DNA of 64,000 nucleotides from Cytidiella melzeri. Its lineage: Eukaryota; Basidiomycota; Agaricomycetes; Polyporales; Irpicaceae. Made by a program: the position numbers and the translations under genes. Where the stretch lies: positions 112,726 through 176,725 of the forward strand of contig JABYQR010000054.1 of the NCBI GenBank assembly GCA_022592445.1. The letters are read 5' to 3'. Below the pieces are notes generated by a model. It ran no database searches. It was not told where the DNA came from and worked only from the letters and a program-made list of their open reading frames with translations. Position 1 is the stretch's first letter. Every line of letters starts with the position of its first letter. This document shows, one piece after another, positions 51,250-61,177 of the stretch.

Positions 51250-51865
51250 TAGTATTTATACACAGCGTGTTTGTATCTCAAGTAGCTCAGAATTCAACAC
51301 CCCCGGTGTTTTCCCCTTGAGTTTGCCTCTGCAAGCCTTGCATTTCATATCTCAAGCCTGTTTGCTCCTTGCATCTTGCATCTCGAGCTCACTTGCCGTG
51401 CATATGTAGGACATTTATGAGTGTGTAAGCAGTGTGAACAGAAGCATAGGCTGGCAGAGGTATAAAGAGTTTTACCAGAAAAGAGATAGGGTGGCTGTCT
51501 TGAAGGCCGTCTAAGTAACCATGATATACTATGATACATGTGTGAGTGTGTGAGCAGTGCAAACAGAAGAAAAAAAGAGCCTGACAGAGGCATAAATAGA
51601 GCTTTACTGGAAAAGGGGAATTGGAAGATTTACAATGCCATCAGTGAGTTTTGTACACTATGTAACAGTCTTATGTACCAAACTATGTACCCTCTTATTT
51701 ATATTTACTGTGCTATGTAATTGCCTCAGATTACCAGGTGTACTAGCTATTGATGAGCTCAAAAATTGCCCAAGTCCCCCGCCAAGCTCTCGGTGTGCTG
51801 CCATCAGCCCGTGCCTAGCGGAGTGTCATTAGTGCTGACAATTGGGTGGGAGATTAACGTCAAGT

Positions 51866-51874
51866 CAAAAAGAT
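51866..51874. repeat. Right 9-bp target duplication of the MULE-like element
   Basis: CAAAAAGAT, matching 46671-46679, directly outside the right inverted repeat. Confidence 0.8.
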
Positions 51875-52262
51875 GAAGGAAGTGGGTGTTTAGGGGGTAG
51901 ACGGTTACCCTGAAATGTGACATTGAATTATCAGGGGCATTCAGAGTGCTAACTTTCATGGCTTATGACTGTGCAGATGTTCATAATCTTGGATGTTCAG
52001 AGCATGCAATGAGTGATCGATGTCCAAAGATATCAACATATAGGTGCCTGCGGCAAAACAAATGTGCTACTCTCATTAGTGCCTGAGGTTACATGACCAG
52101 GCGGATGTTCACAAGGGTCTGTGACCTGTCACCAAAGTTTTAGATGGCAATGTTCAGAGGCCTTGTGACCGTGACATGAGCCTTAGGTCATGCCAGCACA
52201 GTACTGTCAGTGTGGTACCTTTACAAATGAATATAGTGTTAAATAGATTGGGGGTTGAGTAC
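51875..52262. other. Host or older TE sequence between elements
   Basis: About 390 bases with no open frame and several GTTCA/TGACC-like short words. It should be the original sequence upstream of the VIT-VWA gene or an old element remnant; nothing else is recognised. Confidence 0.4.
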
Positions 52263-52444
52263 TGTTCGACTGTAACTAGAAACTCCGACGGATCAACTGA
52301 TGATCCGAGCACTAGTGACTACCATATATAAGACTTTATACTTGATCAATAAGGATAACTCACTTTGATCCCCAACTCCCACTGTGTGATCTCTCTCAGT
52401 CTTAGTCTCTCAACATTCTACTCTACTCTCATAGCCTTCTAACA
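52263..52444 (+). repeat. 5' LTR of decayed copia element 1
   Basis: Starts TGTTCGACTGTAACTAG and ends CCTTCTAACA. It carries CATATATAAG (TATA) near 52322 and a U5 stretch, TGATCCCCAACTCCCACTG, that is shared with the LTR at 60319. About 182 bp. No second LTR is present, as the 3' part of the element is lost. Confidence 0.65.
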
Positions 52445-55400
52445 ATTACCGACCCCAATATTATGCTTTTTTCACATTTGCTAGAATATCATCTTATTCA
52501 TGTTTTCCGGAGGCTTTTGAGACGATAGAGCATGTTGAACAATAAGCAGAATGTTGCCGTTATTAAGAGTCAGATTCTGCAAAGGTGTCCCCCCTTTCTG
52601 TTACAGAATGATGAGATCATCACACGGCAAGTTAAAGCACCATTCAACTGGTTGTGAAGTGCCGTTGTATGGATGATGACTCTGGGTAAGCAAAGGCTGG
52701 ATTAATATTGCTTTCAAGATGATAGTTGCTACAAAATTATGAGAGTATCTACAGGAATAGCATCAAATTTATATACATATAAAGATAGCAGATGTTGCGG
52801 AGCGACTGCTGATAGACTGATAAACCCTAAACAAGGGTGAAGTAGATGTGAGGGGGAAGTGAAAAGGGATCTCCAACAACAACAACAACAAGGTCAAAGT
52901 CAATGATAAGCAGGCAAGCAGGCACAGAGGCCGGATACTAGCAGTGCAAATGACAGAGTTGATAGGGATAATACTAAGTTACATGCAGTAACTCACCTAG
53001 CAGTGCAAATGACAGAGAGGTCAAGATGCAGAGCTAGGAAGGGTAAGGTCTACTATATATACTGTGGCTGGGTGGTCTGTGCACAAGTTCCCACACTAGG
53101 GACTGGAGTAACTGTGGGGATGGAGTAACAATAGAACAATAAGGGACCAGGCTAACAATCAGGGATCAGGGTATGTAGAACAATAGAACTAGAACAATAG
53201 AACTATAGAACAATAGAACAGGAACAATGGAACAATAGAAACTGGGGGAATTCCTGGGGAATCCCTAACAATAAACAGAAAACAATAGACAGAAGAAAAT
53301 TCAGAGATACATCCTCAGATTGAGAAGTATCAGACAATGATCAAAGATGTCGCTACTGCTGGTCTCACTCTTGTCAACACAATGAAGGCTTTCCTGTTGC
53401 TAGGAAAACTACCGCCTTCATAGGATCTTGCTTTATCCACATACATTGGCACTATTGATGACCTAACAAACTTGACTTTGAGTAACATCATTCCTAAGAT
53501 TGAAGCTCAAGAAACTATGTGTCTATCTAAAAAAGCAGGCACTTCTGCTTCGAGGATAACTCAAGTCAAACGGTTCAATAAATATTCAAAGAGATGTGAC
53601 AGATGTGGCAAGACCAATTCCTCTACTGAGGAACACTGGGACATCAAACCCTTCAATAACAATACTCGGAAGAACAAGTTGTCTGGAGCACAGCAAAATC
53701 AGCAGCAGAACAAGAAGAAACAGGACAACAAGAATGGGAAAAAGAATCAAAAGGGAAAAGGAAAAGCACGAGTTCAAAGTGTTAATGCAGAAACTATGCC
53801 TGTATTCAAAAATAAGTCTTTCAAATGATCACTGGTACACTCTATTCCTTGCACGAACGTGATACTGTCCAATAGCTCATTGACAGTGGCACAAGTAGCC
53901 ATATCACTAACCAATATTCTGACTTTGAACAATATTCCGCTGCAGTAAAACCCAGATTATGTTTGGTTGCAGGAAGGAAAATCTTGCTTCAGATATTGGG
54001 TAGGGGGATTGTGATAATTGAATCAATGCTCAAAAATGGTGTAGTAAGCCGTGCCACCTTTCAAAATGTTCTTTATATCCCAGACACATTTACTTGATGT
54101 TACTTGATTCTTTGCACCTTGTAAGGCATTGGCCAATGGCTATACAAGTCAAATCACAGCAAAAGGCTGGGTTGTACAAAACAACAGCAAAGATTTTCTG
54201 TATGGAAACTGTGACAACGCAGGCATGTATCACATAAATGCGTGCATAGTCAAATGACAAGATACAGTAGCAGCCATAAAGACTTGTGATAAATACCTGT
54301 TGTGGCATAATAGGCTAGGACATCTGTGGAAGCGCACCTTCACAAAGGGACTAAGGGATTGCCTGAGCGTATCTCCATTCCATCCTCAACTGTCACGGAT
54401 GTGAACTTGGTCAAGGAAAGCAACTTCCAAAACCACCCTCTTGATTACGAGCCAAGGAACCCCACTAGAAATGGTTCACTCGGACTTAGTTGAATTCCCT
54501 TTGCTTTTGATTTATGGTTCATCAGTACGCCATGACTCTCTTAGATGATGCTACTGGTATGGGGGAACAATGTTACCTCAAACACAAAAACCATGCATTA
54601 TCCAAGTTTAAGAGATGGAAAACATGGGCAGAAAACCAGACTGATCAAAAGATGAAGAAGTTTCACAGTGATAGAGGGACAGAGTTTTTGAATGATGGGT
54701 TCTCAAAATACCTACATCAGTACAGTATAGAACGTCAGACATTCACACCTTATTCACATCGGCAGGATGGTAGAGCAGAACAATGGCAGCAAACAATTGT
54801 TCATAAAGCAGAAGCCATGTGTCATCACGCTGGTCTTTCTAACAGCTTTTGGAAGTTGTTATGGAGGCTGCTGTATATGTTCATAACAGCTTACCAAGTC
54901 AGTGTCTTAATTGGCACACATATATTGAGAAACCTTTAGGTGAAAAATCTGATTTTTCTCGCCTTTGTGTATTTGAATGTCACGCATATGTTTTATTACA
55001 CAAGGAACATTGTCAAAACAAGCTGTCTGCCAAGGCAGCTCCTATGATATTTGTTGAAAACCTGGTCATAAGAGCCACCAGTTCTGGGATAAACAATGGA
55101 TAGTCTTAGCGACCAACACAAAATTTGACAAGAATACTTTCCCATATCATACTGATCTTGATAATTCTCTTTCCAAAAAAAACCCCCCAATCCAACAAAA
55201 ATTGACAACCTCTACATGATATTAAGTTACTTTTTGTTGATGAGGATGATGATGCTGGTCACAATGAGCTTGACGACAGAGATGATAATCATCCAAGACA
55301 GCAAGAGGTGCAGAATCCTCCTCAGCAGCCTGTACCTCAGCCAAGAGCACCCAGTTGTAACACCCGCGGAACACCAGTCAGTAGACTGCAGCAAGCACTG

Positions 55401-56515
55401 CCTCAGCTTTCACGTTCAAACGCACGTCAACCAGTACAGCAGCCACCACTGTCTTAACTGAAGAGATCAACTGCTGGAAAAAATCCTTTGCTTGGCTTTC
55501 ATTCAGTTGAAGTGTAATGAACAGGCAGTTGCGCACAATAAGGGTGTTGAAAAGTGACAACAGGAGCAAACAGCTAAATGAAGAGAATCAACAAAGCCAT
55601 CAGTACCAGGACCTATAAAACACATACAGTGTCTAATCCAGTACCTGGTCCTTCTAGATCACCTTCGACACTGGAGGAATTGAACATTGATCTTCCATCT
55701 GATCTGCCGAGTCAATTGGAGGGTCAATTTGAATCTCTACAACATATACTGTCATCATATGTCACGGTATTTGCAATGAACAAATTTCCGCAGACTTGAA
55801 AACAAGCAATATGAAGTGACAATAGAGATTTATGATATACTGCTGCACAAGACAAAATTGCCTCTCAGATGAAGAATGGCACCTGGAAGCTTGTTAAACA
55901 ACCAGGCCCCTCACAAAAATAGTTAAATGCAAATGGGTCTTTGCAGTCATCTCTGACAGCCGTTACAAAGCACGCTTGTAGCCAAAGGCTTCACACAAGT
56001 TAAAGGAATCAATCATCAAGAAACCTCTTTACTAGTCGCATGTTTTGAATCCATACACACGTTACTAGCTATAGCTGCACTCGAGGATTGGGAAATCAAG
56101 GCACTGGATGTAAAAACAGCATTCCTGTACGGCAAACTGGATGAGGAAACTTTTATGGAATAACCAGAAGGTTTTGTAGAGAAGGGAAAAAGAGAACCAT
56201 GTTTGGTGGCTTAAGAAAGCCATTTATGGACTGAAACAAGCTTCACAAACTTGAAATATCAAAACACACAATACACTTGTAGCTTTAGGCTCTGAACGTA
56301 TTGAGTCTGATGCTGGTGTATACATATATCACAACAAGGGGGGACTTTGATGCTTATCCTCTATTTTGATGACATATTTACTATTGGCAATGATAAAGGT
56401 GGGATCAAAGCACTCAAAACAAATCTCATGAATCAATATGAGATGTGTAACTTAGAAAAGAAGCAAAGCTAATCCTAGGCATGCAAGTGCATAGAAATTG
56501 TAAAGAGCATTGAGA
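52445..56515 (+). pseudogene. Decayed copia-type gag-pol
   Basis: Ordered remains of a copia element: gag tail with zinc knuckle (CDRCGKTNSSTEEHW, 53472-53828); protease (IDSGTSSHITN, from about 53878); GAG-pre-integrase (LLWHNRLGHL, 54299); integrase core with LLDDATG, FHSDRGTEF and GRAEQWQQ (54514-54939); and reverse transcriptase fragments around 55850-56470, including YFDDIFTIGND. At least ten stops and several shifts separate them, so it is dead. The order protease-integrase-RT defines the copia superfamily. It is cut off at about 56515 before RNase H and the 3' LTR. Confidence 0.8.
52938..53017. repeat. 21-bp direct repeats and short tandem AGAACAATAGAACT units
   Basis: TAGCAGTGCAAATGACAGAG occurs at 52939-52958 and 52998-53017, 59 bases apart. 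Downstream (53170-53245) several AACAATAGAACT-like units follow, and a (CAA)n run lies at 52875-52891. This stretch interrupts the decayed copia gag and may be a separate insertion. Confidence 0.6.
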
Positions 56516-57171
56516 CACTCACACACACCCTGAACACGAAGGGACCAGGCACAAATACACCAGACCTCGAGGGAGGTTATCACATGTGTGAGTATTAACA
56601 GGGGCAGAGTAAATATGTGATGCAGGTGGGTCCAAGAGTTCTAGGCTGCACCTAAGCACAAACAAGAGGTGATGCAATGCGGCAAGAGGCAACAAGATGC
56701 AACAAGATGTGGTGCAAAGGGACAAGATGCAACGAGATGCAGCGCAAAGCAACGAGGTGTGAGAAGTGCAAGTGGTAGGTGGAAGCCGCACTACAACTAG
56801 GGGCAAGAGGAGGGGATTGGGTATGTAGTGAAGTGCAAGAAACAACAGTGATGCACACCGAGCTACAAGGTGTGAGGTAAAGCACCCAAGAGGGTAATGG
56901 TGGGGGAAGCTCAAAGGTTGAGTGAAACAATGGAAAGATGTCGCAAGGGATGAGAGGAAAGGAGAAAACGCAGTGAATTGCAGTTGCCAAGTGAAAGAGA
57001 AATTTGGCTTTAACATGCAAGGCAGTGAAAGGAACACAATAGAGAAGGTAAACAATGGCTCAAAAGGAGGACACAGTGAAAGAGGAATGCAACACAGTGA
57101 AATAATGCAGTAAAATAAACGCAGTGCACAACACAAGAGGGCTTGAGAACGCAACACAAATGAGATATATG
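56516..57171. repeat. Purine-rich degenerate repeat tract
   Basis: Strongly A/G-biased sequence with repeated short words (GCAACAAGATG, AAGTGCAAG, CAGTGAAA), placed between the broken copia end and the gypsy LTR. The long open frame on the minus strand (56519-57307) is low-complexity and has no motif, so I do not call it coding. Confidence 0.5.
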
Positions 57172-58040
57172 TGTCGTGGATGGCACGACTAGCCCTTAAT
57201 TTTTGCAATTTACCTCTTGTTTTTATCTGTAAAACTCCGGGCTGCAACCCAGTTGCAACCTTCTCTGCATAAACTCCCTTTTCACGTCTATTAAGCGCCC
57301 GTATCACGTGGTCTAAATGCTCTACACAGTCACATTACTTGCTACTACGTCACACTGGCATGTGACTTAGCTTAAGTAAGACCACATGGCTACAAGCACA
57401 TGGCTCAGCCTATAGCTAGGGTTTGACGTCATAGATACCGTTCACATGGACTCGTTTTGTTCTTTCCCTATTGTTCTCTTTATGGAAGGATGTTCTCACA
57501 GGTGTGGGAATGGAATACAATAGTTGGTCTCCTTTTAGATAGATTCTCTCACGAGTAGAGTTCTTGGCAAGGTCTAGACAATAGCTATTGTTCTCCTTTA
57601 GGTAGTTCTTTTGTTCTTCGTTCACACGGCTTCTTGCAAAGCCTGCCCTCAACATGGTCTGTGCGCAGGTCCCTGAAGTCTATATATACTGCTGCATGTA
57701 CGCTCCTAGCCCCCCATCTTGACCTCTTGGTCTTTACTGGGCTAGGTAAGCCACCCCCTCTTGTACTATATAGCTGGTAGTACAAATACTAACTTGGTCT
57801 TTACTGGGCTAGCTTTCTGAATAAGTTTGATAGCTGGTGAACGCATTGTGCTTCACGCCTGCCACCACCTCCTTGTTGTCATCCACATTGTGTCCCTTTT
57901 TGTCATGTCGAGCCCTGTCTCCGTGTCATTAGGTCGAGATTGTTGTGTAAACCCTGGGTCCCCCACTCCCACCATTTAAAAAAGTTTATTCCTGTTTGAT
58001 GAGTACGTCTCCGGTCTCCTCATACCGTTGAGCTACACTT
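57172..58040 (+). repeat. Probable gypsy 5' LTR (end not fixed)
   Basis: The tract begins TGTCGTGGATGGCACGACTA, an LTR-style start, and has a TATA-like TCTATATATAC near 57680 followed by repeated GGTCTTTACTGGGCTAG (57730-57746 and 57799-57815). The 3' boundary cannot be placed, as no CCACGACA end is seen. A gypsy gag follows downstream, which supports the assignment. Confidence 0.5.
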
Positions 58041-58043
58041 ACG

Positions 58044-58798
58044 TTGTCCGTTTCTACCCCCTGCGCATTTTTAGTGCCTAAAGACACACGCCCCCGTTTC
58101 TCTAAGACCCTCCCTACCACTGAGCCTCAGCTCAAGAGGTGTCTTCCACCATCTTTCCTTGATGCTCTCGCTGACAAGCGGAAGAGCGGTCAACCTCATC
58201 ACTGGTCTGACAAAGACCTGGTCACTGTCGCAAAGTATGTGTCCAAGAAGCCGCCTGTCAAAGGCATCACCCTCACCATCCCCTCATACGAGGAAAATCA
58301 CAAACTCCGCGCCTCTGCACGAGCATACGGAGAACAAGCTGCTGAGGAGCATGACCGCACCTTAGCTGAGCAACAGACCCACAAGCTCACCTTTGCAGAG
58401 CAACTAGCAAAGCTCCCTGCACCAACTCCCGCCCCCGCTGCACCAAAGCCGGTGTTGATTGACTTCAAGAAGTTGTCACCGGTTGATCTCGTAGGCATCT
58501 TCAGGCCAAAACTTACTGCCGTCCGCACTCACTTGCAAGCTCTCACTGAGCTTGAAGAACTCCTAAATCGCGCAAGCTCCGACCATCGTTGTGCCTTGCT
58601 CCATCTCGTCAACAAGGTTAATCGTTTCCTCAACTGAGTCGACGATCTTGCACCCGTCACAGCAGACTGCGAGTGGCAGCTCCTGGACTGGGGTTGTAAA
58701 GCAATTGGGAAAGTTTCTTTCAAGCAGCTTCGTAAAAACTATGGAGTTCTAGCGCAACTTAACGTAGTCAATAGTGATAGCTACTTTGAGTGGATCTA
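58044..58798 (+). pseudogene. Leader ORF of the gypsy element, split by one TGA
   Basis: The frame runs from 58044 through a TGA at 58635-58637 and on to TAG 58796-58798. It encodes a helical, charged protein (KYVSKKPPVKGITLTIPSYEE, QTHKLTFAEQLAKLP, LHLVNKVNRFLN, then CEWQLLDWGCKAIGKVSFKQL). It overlaps the following frame by a few bases. I do not recognise it; similar leader ORFs precede gag in some fungal gypsy elements. Confidence 0.45.
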
Positions 58799-60318
58799 GA
58801 CAGTCCACAGTTTTTGCCCACCACATCTTGCAAAAATTATATACACTTCTTCGATTCGAGCACGGTCACAGACAACCACTTCTACGAAGGCATATTCTAC
58901 GTGTGTGACAAACAACCGTGCCCAAATCGGTACACTCAGGCAGACCCAACAGAAGCGGTCAACAGCAAATACTACTCTGAGCACCACCAGACTCTGAACG
59001 AAGACAATCTCCGTCTCATCACCAAGGAAGACATGGACCAGAACACTGCTCCCGAGGCCGCCCCAGCTGCCAACCTGAGCGCCCAGGATATCCTAAACAT
59101 GTTCGGCATCCTGACGCAAAGAATGGTGGATCTCACCAATCAGGTGGCTGCCTTGACAGCTGCTCAGGCACCAGCCATCGCCACAGCAATGCACACGTCC
59201 CGAGAACGGAGTATTGTTGAGAAGCCGGTCTCTTTTAAGGAAAAGACATCGTTGGAAGCAAGGCTTTTCCGGCATGCTTTCATTGTCTGGGCCCAGAACC
59301 AGGGCAAGGTGTTTTTCCAGCAGGACGCGCAAGGCCAGGTCCGGGTGGACAACAATGGCGCGAGGATCTTCGATTCTCACAAACTCATCACCAGCGCCCT
59401 GTCGTTCATGCAGGACGACGCTGCCGACTGGGCTCGCCCTCATATTGAGGAGCTGGCCAGTAGTAAACCAGCCTTTGGCAACAGCTGGGATACGTTTATT
59501 GAGGCTTTCAAAGCCAAATTTGAGCCTATAGATGCTGTCATAGAGGCTAAGACAAAAATAGCCAACATGAAGCAAGGCAATAAGACCTTTGCCGCCCACA
59601 CTTCCGAGTTTGAGACCTGGGCCCCTTGCACTGGCTGGAGCCAGCAGGACCTCTTCGATTGTCTCAAGTCGAGCTTGAGCACCAAGTACTTGCAACGCGT
59701 CTCGTACTTCCAAACACGCGCCGCCACCTATGACGCACTCAAAGATCAGTGTAAGGTGGTCGATGCCCAGCTTGCCAACCTCCGTAACAGCACAGGCAAG
59801 GTCATGGTGGACAGCTTGTCAGGACACGGCAAGTCCCACCAACAAGCATTCCATGATCCCAACACCATGGAGATCGACGCCTCCTGTTTCTCCGCCTCGT
59901 TTAACTCGCTCTTTGCAGGTCTGGGCAAGCAGGAGATCTTCCAGAAATGGAAGAAGGAGATGAGCAAGCACTGCTCGGCTTGTGGATCCGAGAACCACAA
60001 GAAGAGGGACTCAAAGCATCCTGACGACACAGTTTGCAACCACTGCAGTGGTACCGGTCACTGGGGGGCTGTTTGCCTGAAACGACTTCAAGGCGTCCCT
60101 AAGGGACAAAAAGTTGCTGCTACCTTGTCGACCTCGTCGACCACTACTACGCCGAAGCAAGACGCATCCAATGACAAGGATGCTAAGATTGCTGCTCTCA
60201 AGGACATGCTGGACATCCAGAAAAAGCAAATGGATGAAATGGCTGCCAAAATCAACGCGGTTTTTTTGAAACGGACTTGTGACACAGCCGCAGCTGCGAG
60301 TCCCCCTGATACCCTGTC
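58790..60318 (+). pseudogene. Gypsy-type gag, truncated by copia insertion
   Basis: Open frame with a likely gag start at the ATG at 59033 (MDQNTAPEAAP). It has a coiled coil (MVDLTNQVAALTAAQ), a retrotransposon-gag core (ADWARPHIEELA, WDTFIEAFKAKFEPIDAV, MKQGNKTFAAHTSEFE, KSSLSTKYLQRV), and a Cys/His finger pair (CSACGSENHKKRDSKH, CNHCSGTGHWGAVC). The upstream part of the frame (58790-59032) is also open and may belong to the leader. At 60318/60319 the LTR of a copia element cuts in, so protease and pol of this element are not in the window. Confidence 0.8.
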
Positions 60319-60488
60319 TGTTCGACTATATTAATTAGACACTTAATGTACGAGCGCCGTAGTTACCGTATATATAACTTACTCTTATCAATGCAACAAT
60401 ACGCACTTTTGATCCCCAACTCCCACTGTGTGATCCCTCTCAGTCTTGCTCTCTCAACACTTTCCTCTACTTTCATAGCCTTCTATCA
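60319..60488 (+). repeat. 5' LTR of copia element 2
   Basis: Starts TGTTCGACTATATT, has GTATATATAAC (TATA) near 60368, and ends CCTTCTATCA; about 170 bp. Ends and U5 match the LTR at 52263, so the two elements are relatives. Confidence 0.75.
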
Positions 60489-60501
60489 GGTTATGAGCCC
60501 C
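60489..60501 (+). promoter_or_regulatory. Primer-binding site, complementary to initiator tRNA-Met anticodon arm
   Basis: GGTTATGAGCCC immediately follows the LTR. Its reverse complement, GGGCTCATAACC, is the anticodon stem-loop of eukaryotic initiator tRNA-Met. Copia-type elements are known to prime with an internally cut half of this tRNA. Confidence 0.75.
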
Positions 60502-60553
60502 GGATAAGCTCTTTACCTAACTCATACTACTCTCTGCACTCACTGCCCACCAG

Positions 60554-61177
60554 TTGATGAGCTCTGATCCCACTGATCAGCCTCAACCTTGTCGTTCTAC
60601 GCGCGAACAACACCAAACCGACTTTCTTCGAGGCACCATCCCTCGTACTACACGCAGAAGACGTACCCCCGTCTTCACTCCTACTCCAACTCCTCCCCCT
60701 GCTCCTACTCCTCTCCAACAACCTACAATGTCTTCCGCTTCTCGCGCTGGTACCCCAGGTCCTGCACCTTCTGCTGCACCTTCCAACCACGCCCCCAACA
60801 TCCCTACTACCTCAGCTGTTGTCGATCATCCCACTGCCCGCATCACGGCATCACAACAAGTCTCAGCACCCCCCTCTGATTGCCGTTGCACTCCATTCAA
60901 CACACTCCGCAACAACTTCGCCCGTCGTCACCCCACTAAACCATTGTCAGACGGTAGCAACGATCCTATGGACGACGACGAGGCGCACGAAAGGCGAAGG
61001 GGCAAACTGCCCAGAGCTCATCGTGCACCTTCCCCCTCGCCATCTGGTCCTACTGACTCCGCGCGAGCGGTGTCATCCCTCCTTTCCGTGCCTCCAAAAC
61101 ACAATGTGGAGTATACTATGTCGCTTAGCGACGTCCACAAAGCCTTCGCAGACGTTGGCAAACTCACAGGGTCCTGA
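60554..61177 (+). CDS. Copia element 2 gag, 5' frame
   Basis: The ATG at 60554 opens a Pro/Ser/Thr-rich N-terminal gag region that ends at TGA 61175-61177 with ... VGKLTGS. The gag core continues at once in the +1 frame (GAT ACC TGG at 61176). The shift point is TCC TGA T. The upstream part is disordered with an acidic patch (DPMDDDEAHERRR). Together with the next feature this is the gag of a young element. Confidence 0.7.
   Translation: MMSSDPTDQPQPCRSTREQHQTDFLRGTIPRTTRRRRTPVFTPTPTPPPAPTPLQQPTMSSASRAGTPGPAPSAAPSNHAPNIPTTSAVVDHPTARITASQQVSAPPSDCRCTPFNTLRNNFARRHPTKPLSDGSNDPMDDDEAHERRRGKLPRAHRAPSPSPSGPTDSARAVSSLLSVPPKHNVEYTMSLSDVHKAFADVGKLTGS

Larger units (their letters stand above)
46680..51865. 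mobile_element. MULE-like DNA transposon with long inverted repeats, non-autonomous remnant
   Basis: The left end (46680-46697 continuing at 48858-about 49198, after removing a nested LINE) and the right end (about 51487-51865) are inverted copies of each other over roughly 350-380 bp. Both start ACTTGA(G/C)GTTAATCTCCC. The arms differ by point changes and by a 44-bp block present only in the right arm (near 51733-51777). A 9-bp direct repeat flanks the whole, the size typical of Mutator-like elements. Without the nested LINE the element is about 3.03 kb. The interior holds decayed coding sequence, a solo LTR and a pogo-like MITE. No complete transposase is left. Confidence 0.8.

Noticed and set aside
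52445..52460. Primer-binding site of copia element 1
   Set aside because: ATTACCGACCCC only loosely resembles the intact site at 60489 and may be chance or decay.
56519..57307. 262-codon open frame on the minus strand
   Set aside because: Low-complexity Leu/Ser/Pro/Cys composition mirroring the A/G-rich plus strand, and it runs from repeat tract into LTR; no domain.
57172..58040. Exact 3' end of the gypsy LTR
   Set aside because: I could not find an inverted CCACGACA end or a clear primer site, so only an approximate span is given.
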